In this document: positions 57,537-64,000 of the stretch, piece after piece
How positions within the stretch are numbered: position 1 is the stretch's first letter
Layout: every line of letters starts with the position of its first letter
DNA from: an uncultured Fibrobacter sp.
GTDB lineage: Bacteria > Fibrobacterota > Fibrobacteria > Fibrobacterales > Fibrobacteraceae
Direction: 5' to 3'
NCBI GenBank assembly: GCA_934699585.1
Contig: CAKUWY010000002.1
Span: 124,001-188,000 of the forward strand
Length of the DNA stretch: 64,000 bases
Notes under the pieces: model-generated
Database searches by the model: none
What the model was told of the DNA's origin: nothing
What the model saw: only the letters and a program-made list of their open reading frames with translations
Program-made: the position numbers and the translations under genes

Positions 57537-60296
57537 TTACAGAAGCGCGTCCAGTTCTTCGGAGCTGGTGGCTACCTGCTGCTTGTTGTTCCAGATGCGC
57601 ATGAAGGTCTTGCCGTAGGCCTCGTTCACTACGCGGTTGTCGAGAATCAGGATTTTTCCGGAGTCCGCTTCCGTGCGGATAAGGCGGCCAAGGCCCTGGC
57701 GCAGTTCCATGTAGGCCTCGGGCACAAAGTAGCTCTTGAAGGTGTTTTCGCCCCGGGATTTCATGTCGGCGGAAATGCCCGCCACCAACGGGTCCGAGGG
57801 GTTGGGGAACGGAAGCTTGGTAATGACCAAAAGTTTCAGCGCATCGCCGGGGAAATCCACGCCCTCCCACAGGGTCTGGCAGCCAAGCAGGCAGGCGCCG
57901 CGGGACTTGCGGAACATGGACACGAGACCGTCCAGGGAACCGTCCACGTGCTGGCACAGCAAAAGCTTGTTCCTGGCGGCAAAGGCAGGAGCCAGCGCCG
58001 CCTGGGCCTTCAGCATGGTGGAGACGCTGGTGAACAGCACCAGGGCGTTTTCGTCGGTCTTGGGCAGGACCTGCAAAAGGGTTTCGTTCAGGGCTTCGCC
58101 GAATTTCGCCGTGGAGGGCTTGGGCAGGTATTTCGTCACGATGACGGAGGTGCGGGAGTTGCGGGCCTGTTCGTCGGGGAACACCTTGAGGAAGGGCCGC
58201 TTGCCCGGGCCGTCGCTTGACATGCCCATTTTCTGGACAAAGTAAGAAAGGTCGCCCTGCACCGCCAAGGTGGCGGAGGTGAACAGCGCCGACTTTATCC
58301 AGGAGTAGAATTTTTCTTTCCAGGTGTCGCCAGAATGGAGCGGGTAGGCATGCATCTTGAGGGTGTGGGGGTTGAAAGGTTCTTCCAGGTAGAACACCCA
58401 ATCATTTCGACCCGCCTTGACCAAGAATTCAAAATCCGTCATGAAGCGGGACAGTTCTTCCATGGCGCCGCGGGCGTCCTTCACCAGGCCCTTGGTCGCA
58501 GGCACTGCCGCAAGGGCGTCGAACAGCTTGTCGGCCTGGGATGCGGCCACCAGGAACTGATCCACAAAAGGTTTCGGGTCGGCGTCGTATTCGGCGAGAA
58601 TCCCGTTCCGGTAGATAAGTCCCGTCTTGTCCGTTTTCAGCTTGCCTATACGCTTGCCGATTTTCATGAAGAATCGGTGCAGGCATTTTTCCGTCTCGTT
58701 CAGGGCGCCAATCAGTTCTTCGCAGGCGGCAAGGAGAGCCGTCTCCTCGGCAGGGATGCGGTTCTCGATTTCGGCCACGAGTCCGTCTTTGTTGAGTCTG
58801 GAAGGCACCAGAGTCTTGACGGTGTTCCTGAAACCGAAGAAGGACACCAACCTGCCTTGGGCCTGGTTGCTCACTTCGGGGAGGCGGTGGGCTTCGTCAA
58901 AGACGATGTGTTCGTAGGCGGGGAGCAGGGCAAAATCCAGTTTCAGGTCCGCCATGAACAGGGCATGGTTCACCAACAGCATGTTAGAAGCGGCCGCGCG
59001 ACGCTTGGCCACCATGGCAGGGCAATGGGAATAATGGGGACACTTTTCGCCTTCGCAAGTAGCGGCACTGCTCGAAAGTTTGGACCAGAGCACACGATTG
59101 CGGTTGTGGTTGAAAGAGGTGCACTCGTTGATGTCGCCAGTAGTGGTCGTCTCTACCCAGGGGAGCAGCGCCATAAAAGAATCCCGCTCGTCACTCTGCA
59201 AAAGACCGGCGGAACATTCCAGCATCTGCTCGAACTTGCGCAGGCAAAGGTAGTTGTCCCGGCCCTTCAGCATGGAGACCTTCAGCCGGCCATCGAACAG
59301 CGGCTCGATCTGCGGGATGTCGTGATTCCAGAGCTGCTCCTGCAGGGCACGGGTAGCTGTGCTGATGACCACACGTTCGCCCGCCACCGCCTTGCTTGCG
59401 GCGGCCACCAGGTAGGCCATGGACTTTCCGGAGCCCGTAGGAGCCTCTATGACGCAGAGGCCGCCCTTGTACATGTTGCGTTCTGCGATGGCGGCGTATT
59501 CCGCCTGGTTCTTGCGGTAGGTAAATTCCGGAATGTGCTTGGAAAGGAGCCCGCCCTCGTCAAAAAATTCGGAGACCCGACGGCCCTTTGCAGGGACTGC
59601 GGTACCCGACTCGGCGGCCACTTCGGGAATCTTGTAGCCCGGCTTGGAATCTGCGGCGACACCTTCGGCGGCGGCGCTTTCGGCAGTGGAATTGTCGGCC
59701 TTTGCAATGTTCCCGAAAAGAGCTTCCCAATGGCTGCCTGTACCTACACGCACAAGAGCGTCCATAAGCCAACTGTCCATAGACGAAATTTTCTCGAAGG
59801 ATTTTACGAACAGGTTTCCGCAGGCCTCCGCGTCGGGGAGCGCCCTGTGGGCGCGGCTCTGCTCAATCCCGAGGGCCTGTACCAGGGTATCCAGGCGATG
59901 GTTGGGAACGTCCTGGAAGGCAATCCTCGAAAGGGTCAGGGAATCCCAAACGGGGTGATTCTCAAAATCGATTCCGACCTTTACAAAGGCGCTCTTGAGA
60001 AACCGAGCGTCGAAACTCGCGTTGTGAGCCACGATGGGGCTGTCGCCGATAAAGCTCCGGATTTTTCCGGCCAGGGACGCAAAGTCCTCGGATTCGTCCA
60101 GCTCCTTCTGGGTGATTCCCGTAAGGCTCTCGATAAAAGGCCGAAGCTTTACAGTTGCCGGGCGGACCAGGTAATCTACGGATTCTGTCGCCTTGCCGTT
60201 TTCAAATCGCACCAGGGCGACTTCGATGATTTCGTCCTTGTCAAATTCAAGGCCCGTAGTTTCCAAATCAATGGCAATAAAAGTAGGAATGTTCAT
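57537..60296 (-). CDS. DnaQ-like exonuclease fused to DinG-type helicase
   Basis: A 919-residue DNA repair protein. The N-terminal DEDD exonuclease domain (about 1-175) has FIAIDLETTG (Asp10, Glu12), VAHNASFDARFL and HRALPDAEACGNL. The helicase domain has Walker A in IEAPTGSGKSMAYL, DEAH in HIVFDEAHRLPE, and four Cys (CEGEKCPHYSHC and the upstream ECS-type region) that may hold an iron-sulfur cluster. Motifs V and VI are TLWEGVDFPGDALK and LGRLIRTEADSG. The fusion is like DinG of Firmicutes. It heads a run with the next gene, 7 nt after that gene's stop. Confidence 0.92.
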   Translation of the reverse strand: MNIPTFIAIDLETTGLEFDKDEIIEVALVRFENGKATESVDYLVRPATVKLRPFIESLTGITQKELDESEDFASLAGKIRSFIGDSPIVAHNASFDARFLKSAFVKVGIDFENHPVWDSLTLSRIAFQDVPNHRLDTLVQALGIEQSRAHRALPDAEACGNLFVKSFEKISSMDSWLMDALVRVGTGSHWEALFGNIAKADNSTAESAAAEGVAADSKPGYKIPEVAAESGTAVPAKGRRVSEFFDEGGLLSKHIPEFTYRKNQAEYAAIAERNMYKGGLCVIEAPTGSGKSMAYLVAAASKAVAGERVVISTATRALQEQLWNHDIPQIEPLFDGRLKVSMLKGRDNYLCLRKFEQMLECSAGLLQSDERDSFMALLPWVETTTTGDINECTSFNHNRNRVLWSKLSSSAATCEGEKCPHYSHCPAMVAKRRAAASNMLLVNHALFMADLKLDFALLPAYEHIVFDEAHRLPEVSNQAQGRLVSFFGFRNTVKTLVPSRLNKDGLVAEIENRIPAEETALLAACEELIGALNETEKCLHRFFMKIGKRIGKLKTDKTGLIYRNGILAEYDADPKPFVDQFLVAASQADKLFDALAAVPATKGLVKDARGAMEELSRFMTDFEFLVKAGRNDWVFYLEEPFNPHTLKMHAYPLHSGDTWKEKFYSWIKSALFTSATLAVQGDLSYFVQKMGMSSDGPGKRPFLKVFPDEQARNSRTSVIVTKYLPKPSTAKFGEALNETLLQVLPKTDENALVLFTSVSTMLKAQAALAPAFAARNKLLLCQHVDGSLDGLVSMFRKSRGACLLGCQTLWEGVDFPGDALKLLVITKLPFPNPSDPLVAGISADMKSRGENTFKSYFVPEAYMELRQGLGRLIRTEADSGKILILDNRVVNEAYGKTFMRIWNNKQQVATSSEELDALL

Positions 60297-60303
60297 GAGA
60301 ATC

Positions 60304-62112
60304 TCACTTTTTCGACAATGTCGGCAAATTGGGAATCAGCTTGTTCAAGTCGTTTTCGCCCTTGGATATCTTGAGCGTGTCGTTTGGCGCGCGCCAGGGC
60401 TTGCCGAAAGAGAAAGGCGAAAGCGTGCCCGCATCGGGTGTGTCGCGGCCTTCCTTGGGGTAGTAATATTCGATAAAGAAAGCGCCTTCTTCCAAATCCG
60501 GGAAGGTAAAGTTACCTGCGGCGTCGCACTTGGCAATCTGCGCCGCCTTGGTCTCTATGGAGGTGAGCCGCACCGCCACCTGGTCGTTTCCGCCAGGGAC
60601 CGCTCCCTTGAGAGACGCGAGCTTCAGCTTAGACACCGCCTCTACGCGGGCAAGGCGCTTGTACTTGAGGGTTACAACCGTGTCGCGCACGCCGTTGCTG
60701 TCGGCTGCCGCAAGGGTGGTGTCGTTATAGCCCTGCAAAACTTCGATAGCCACGTCGGTAGGCCATTCCTCGTCGCGCTTTGCAAGCAGACGGACAGGAT
60801 CCAGGGCCACCACGTTCAACTGCACAGTATCCTTGTTGATGGCGGTGTAGAACGTCTGGGCCAGGGAATCTTCAAAGGGCTTGTCGTAAGAAATAATCAG
60901 CGAGTCGTGAGGGAACACCGCCTTGGTCCTGGACGTAAACTTTGCCGCTACGATGTTTGGAGCGAGAGTGTCCTTCGCCATCTCCTGCCATTCCCATTCC
61001 ACATAGTTGCGGAGCGTGTCCAGCGGACGGAACAGGGAATCCTTCGCGCTGTTGCAGGCAAACTTGTAAACCGTTTCTTTCTTGGGCTTTTCGCTAAAGT
61101 AGAACTGCGGCTTTTTGGAAGAAGCACCCAAGTAAACCTTGGAGGGGTACAGCTTCTTGCCGTCGGTATTAGACGTAATGGAACAGTTGGTGGTATCCGT
61201 AAAGGCAGAATCGAAATAGACGGGCCGGGTAAAGGTGGCCTCCAGCACGTTTGCAAAGGGCTGGGTGACCGACTCCAGCTCCAGACGGCTCGTGTCCTGG
61301 TCTCCCAGAGGAATCCAGAGGGTATCCGCCGATGTTTCCGTCAAGACCAGGTCCTGAATCCAGAAGCCCACCAGTTCCGCCGACGGTTCGATTTTCTGGT
61401 TCCCGTTGGCATCCAAGAATGCCGCTACGCGGTAACGGCCGGGCTTGAGGCCCGTCAGCTCGAAGTTTCCGGCGCTGTCCGCCAGAGTAGCAAAGAGGGG
61501 CGGCTCCTTCGCAAGCATGGGGAGCGAATCCAACTGTTTCGTGGTGGAGTCCCTGAACTTCTGCAGGTAGCGGATTCCTTCGCGTTCCGTGCCCATCAAG
61601 AAAAGCCCGATACTCGGGTAGAGTTTCTTTTTCATCATGGAATCGTTCACCATGATGCGACCGGAGAGTTTCAGCGAATCGATGTGGGCGCCCGTAGAGA
61701 ACACCACCTGGAAAGGCTTCGCCAGAGAATTCCCTCGCAAATCCTTGATGCCCCCTGCAAAGGTCACCGTATAGGTAGTGCCCGTATCCAAAAGCCCGCG
61801 GGACGTGAGTTCCAGAGTCTTGCCGCTGACCTCGAAACGCATCTTCTTTTCGATAGGCGGCGAAATGGACACGGCGTTTCTTGGAATGCTGGGGTTAATC
61901 CATTCGTCAAATTCCAGCTTGATGTAAAGTTCGTTAGGGTGGTTCGTGGTACCCGGAGCAGGGTACACCGCCGCAATTCTCGGCGGGAGTTTGTCTTCGG
62001 GTCCGCCGCCGGGTGCCACCTGGGTAGCACAGGACACAAGATACGCGCCCATAAACGCACAGGCAATGGCCAGCGCAAGAATCCAAGAATATGTCCCAGC
62101 GAACTTTTTCAT
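60304..62112 (-). CDS. Ig-like (SbsA-type) domain lipoprotein
   Basis: A 602-residue envelope lipoprotein. The signal peptide ends in the lipobox LVSC (Cys28), and the mature start QVAPGGGPEDKLPPRIAAVYPAPGTTN is typical of Ig-like domain lipoproteins of the Bacteroidota-Fibrobacterota group. An N-terminal Big_5-like domain (about 40-140), a carboxypeptidase-regulatory-like beta domain (LADSAGNFELTGLKPGRYRVAAFLDANGN) and further beta domains follow; a second GNFTFPDLEEGAFFIEYY unit is near the end. Function unknown, perhaps structural. It follows lepB by 7 nt. Confidence 0.8.
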   Translation of the reverse strand: MKKFAGTYSWILALAIACAFMGAYLVSCATQVAPGGGPEDKLPPRIAAVYPAPGTTNHPNELYIKLEFDEWINPSIPRNAVSISPPIEKKMRFEVSGKTLELTSRGLLDTGTTYTVTFAGGIKDLRGNSLAKPFQVVFSTGAHIDSLKLSGRIMVNDSMMKKKLYPSIGLFLMGTEREGIRYLQKFRDSTTKQLDSLPMLAKEPPLFATLADSAGNFELTGLKPGRYRVAAFLDANGNQKIEPSAELVGFWIQDLVLTETSADTLWIPLGDQDTSRLELESVTQPFANVLEATFTRPVYFDSAFTDTTNCSITSNTDGKKLYPSKVYLGASSKKPQFYFSEKPKKETVYKFACNSAKDSLFRPLDTLRNYVEWEWQEMAKDTLAPNIVAAKFTSRTKAVFPHDSLIISYDKPFEDSLAQTFYTAINKDTVQLNVVALDPVRLLAKRDEEWPTDVAIEVLQGYNDTTLAAADSNGVRDTVVTLKYKRLARVEAVSKLKLASLKGAVPGGNDQVAVRLTSIETKAAQIAKCDAAGNFTFPDLEEGAFFIEYYYPKEGRDTPDAGTLSPFSFGKPWRAPNDTLKISKGENDLNKLIPNLPTLSKK

Positions 62113-62119
62113 CTCAAAA

Positions 62120-63517
62120 TCAAATCAGGGGTATCACCTTGCCGATACGGCTCCAACGGATACTGAAAGGAATGCGCCACCAGGTAAAGGGATTGCCCAG
62201 GGCGAATTTCTGGTCTTCGTTTTCGAAGGAGAAGTAAATCACGAAAGCCTTGGCGCGAACATTCCGGAGGGACACAAAACCCCAGTAGCGGCTGTCGGCG
62301 GAATTGTCACGGTTGTCGCCCATCATAAAGAACTGGGGCGTCTTGACGGTATAGCTTTCGATGGGATTACCATCTACCAGCAGGCGGCGGTGAATCGAGA
62401 GCTGCGGAGCTGGGGCCGACAGGGTGTCTCCGGCGATTCCTTCCACCGTAGAGGCTCCGTCCTGGGGAGCGTCCACTTCCAAGGTTTCCACTACGCCGGC
62501 GGTATCTTCGGCGGTGCGGTTCTCAAGAGCCACGTTTCCTTCCAAGTCGCGAAGCACCGACGCGTCAAATCCGATGTAGCTCACCTGGCGGGTCATGCCG
62601 CCCTTGGCGTGGGGGTCCAGCATGGGCAAGAACCCGATTCTCGAAAGTTCCTTGAAATAGGCAAAACTCATGGCTCCGTAAATTGTGTCGCCCTGCACCA
62701 GGCGTTGCTGCAAAACCGTACGGTTGTAACGCAGCATGTCGTTTATCAAGAGACTGCGGTCACTTTCTACCGGAATAAAGAAATTCTTGAATTCGTAGTT
62801 GTTATTTTCGACGCTGTCCTGCCAAAGAGAAATGTCCAGCTCCACACGGCTGTCGGGATTTTCTTGCAGAATCAGGGAACGGAGCCACCAGAGTTTTTCC
62901 AGCGGCAGGGAATCCACGTAGAACACGTCGCCTACCGAGGGCACCACGAAAGTTTCCCGCTCATCCTTGGGAGACTTGGTCCGGAAGGTAGAAGTGTACT
63001 TGCCGTGACCCGGGAGCGTGTCTTGCCGGACGCCGTTCAGGTAAAGCACGCCCTGGTGTACCGCCAGGGTGTCTCCGCTTACGCCCACACAGCGCTTGAT
63101 GTAGTCCTTGGGGCCATCCGCATAGTGAACCAGGTGGGGCTGGCCTTCTTCGGGTTCGTGATCCCAGTAGAAGTTGCCGAACATGAGGGCGTTAAACAGA
63201 TGGGTGTAACGCCCGGGATTGTTGTCAGGGTATTCGGGCTCGCCCGGGTAACGGAAAATCACCACGTCGCCTTTCTTGGGCAGGGTGTATCCCGGGAAAT
63301 GCTGGTTGCTAAAAGGAATGGGAGAGCCGTAGGTAAACTTGAGGCCCAGCAGAAAGTCCCCGGTGCGCAGGGAATCTTCCATGGAACCGCTTGGAATCTG
63401 GAACGCCTGAATCACGTACTGGATTACAATCAGCGCAAGCACTACTGGGACTATAATTTCCCGGGTGAGGCCCTTCAAAAACTTTTTCGGCGAAAACTGT
63501 TTCGGTGTATTGTCCAT
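62120..63517 (-). CDS. lepB: Signal peptidase I with a large insertion
   Basis: A 465-residue inner-membrane protease that cleaves signal peptides. After one transmembrane helix (about 21-39) comes the catalytic Ser45 in IPSGSMEDSL and Lys141 in DYIKRCVGVSGD; the C-terminal box is MMGDNRDNSADSRYWG. Between residues about 185 and 380 there is an insertion of some 200 residues, making it longer than common LepB proteins but similar to long Bacteroidota forms. It lies 20 nt after the LytTR regulator gene and may share its transcript. Confidence 0.92.
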   Translation of the reverse strand: MDNTPKQFSPKKFLKGLTREIIVPVVLALIVIQYVIQAFQIPSGSMEDSLRTGDFLLGLKFTYGSPIPFSNQHFPGYTLPKKGDVVIFRYPGEPEYPDNNPGRYTHLFNALMFGNFYWDHEPEEGQPHLVHYADGPKDYIKRCVGVSGDTLAVHQGVLYLNGVRQDTLPGHGKYTSTFRTKSPKDERETFVVPSVGDVFYVDSLPLEKLWWLRSLILQENPDSRVELDISLWQDSVENNNYEFKNFFIPVESDRSLLINDMLRYNRTVLQQRLVQGDTIYGAMSFAYFKELSRIGFLPMLDPHAKGGMTRQVSYIGFDASVLRDLEGNVALENRTAEDTAGVVETLEVDAPQDGASTVEGIAGDTLSAPAPQLSIHRRLLVDGNPIESYTVKTPQFFMMGDNRDNSADSRYWGFVSLRNVRAKAFVIYFSFENEDQKFALGNPFTWWRIPFSIRWSRIGKVIPLI

Positions 63518-63537
63518 ATAATTCTCGACAGGAGGCG

Positions 63538-64000
63538 CTAGAGGCTGCGGACCCTCCTCACAAAATTCCTGCTCACCAGCAACTGGGTGCGTTCCTTGTC
63601 CCGCAAAATGACGTTCAGGCGGCTCATGTCCGACTTTCGGATTTCGGCGATGTAGTCGATGGCCACCAGATGGGCACGATGTATCCGCACGAACTGGGCG
63701 GGATCCAACTTCTTTTCCAAATCCACCAGCGGAGTGTCAATGACATACTGGTTGGTGGGGGTATAAACCGTAGTGTATTTTTCTTCGCTGTGGAAACGGA
63801 TGATTTCATCTACGTTCACTAGCAAAATCCTGTCGCCGATTTTCACCTGCAAGCGCTGCAGGTAATTGTTTGCAGAGCCCATCATCTGCCTAAAGGCATC
63901 CCAGGAGAAATTTTCGGGAAGCTGGTTTTCATTTGCTGTCTGGGCGAGGCGTTTCCGCAGTTTCTCCACGGTCTTTTCTAGCCGGGCGGCTTCTACGGGT
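63538..64000 (-). CDS. LytTR-family response regulator, C-terminal part (truncated by window end)
   Basis: The frame stays open to the last base (PVEAARLEKTVEKL precedes the GTG at 63969), so the gene continues outside the window. The visible part ends in a LytTR DNA-binding domain: VKIGDRILLVNVDEIIRFHSEEKYTTVYT, DTPLVDLEKKLDPAQFVRIHRAHLVAIDYI and LVSRNFVRRVRSL. A receiver domain is expected in the missing part. It would bind promoter repeats as a two-component regulator; its kinase is not visible. Confidence 0.9.
   Translation of the reverse strand, partial: PVEAARLEKTVEKLRKRLAQTANENQLPENFSWDAFRQMMGSANNYLQRLQVKIGDRILLVNVDEIIRFHSEEKYTTVYTPTNQYVIDTPLVDLEKKLDPAQFVRIHRAHLVAIDYIAEIRKSDMSRLNVILRDKERTQLLVSRNFVRRVRSL

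Noticed and set aside
58335..60374. Long open frame (679 codons) antisense to the DinG-type helicase
   Set aside because: It mirrors a gene with clear exonuclease and helicase motifs, has no recognisable domain and no promoter; long antisense frames are common in GC-rich genes.
60193..62166. Long open frame (657 codons) antisense to the Ig-like lipoprotein
   Set aside because: The minus-strand product has a lipobox and beta-domain motifs; the antisense frame has none.

Overview
The window looks like chromosomal DNA of a Fibrobacter species (phylum Fibrobacterota, anaerobic cellulose degraders). The evidence is three lipoproteins with the FISUMP (Fib_succ_major) domain, Ser-rich linkers in exported proteins, a GH5 and a GH9 cellulase plus a CE2-type esterase, and C-terminal tails like type IX secretion targeting domains. 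Promoter elements resemble the Bacteroidota -7 box TAnnTTTG. No rRNA, tRNA, CRISPR array, transposase or integrase was seen.

Layout. 1-3100: end of an AT-rich unknown gene, a metallophosphoesterase bracketed by repeats, and a YhcG/DUF1016 nuclease-like gene. 3200-7650: an aminotransferase, a four-helix-bundle (23S rRNA IVS-type) gene inside an inverted repeat, citrate synthase, and O-acetylhomoserine sulfhydrylase. 7.8-13 kb: FISUMP lipoprotein, a lone nuoA, reverse rubrerythrin, KtrA/KtrB potassium uptake, a BASS transporter. 13-25 kb: InlB-repeat secreted protein, DEAD-box helicase, lipoprotein, glucokinase, DMT transporter, GH5 and GH9 cellulases. 25-31 kb: a minus-strand run of two TPR/low-complexity proteins, an S41 protease, a Y-family polymerase and a YolD-like protein. 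29.5-35.6 kb: surface glycan genes (membrane glycosyltransferase, FAD oxidoreductase, GtrA, epimerase, acyltransferase). 35.5-39.7 kb: M18 aminopeptidase, MlaD-like protein, two envelope proteins. 39.7-44.7 kb: tight operon ispA-dxs-rRNA methyltransferase-pyrF. 44.8-51 kb: membrane pyrophosphatase, diguanylate cyclase, CE2 esterase, small secreted protein, cytochrome c. 51-57 kb: helicase-associated protein, two tandem FISUMP lipoproteins, and a RhuM/PLD-like gene between direct repeats. 57.5-64 kb: DnaQ-DinG helicase, Ig-like lipoprotein, signal peptidase I, LytTR regulator (cut by the window end).

The most unusual content lies between and inside the genes. (1) Many intergenic regions carry degenerate tandem repeats with an exact 7-bp period, often as palindromes. 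Their pyrimidine-rich arm lies on the coding strand of the next gene and runs up to its promoter. The four-helix-bundle gene sits in the loop of one such palindrome. (2) At least thirteen genes have a TAnnTTTG-like box only 4-8 nt before the start codon, which predicts leaderless mRNAs; several genes whose box is farther away have a Shine-Dalgarno sequence. (3) The DUF1016 and RhuM genes share a layout: -7 box, a terminator-like hairpin at the predicted RNA 5' end, then a gene carrying perfect palindromes inside its coding sequence. (4) Hairpin repeats ending in ATGAC vary in stem but keep pairing. One is nested in a second repeat whose unoccupied copy is also in the window, and some have entered the 5' ends of genes for exported proteins.

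Functions are assigned from recognisable motifs only; no database search or folding program was run.
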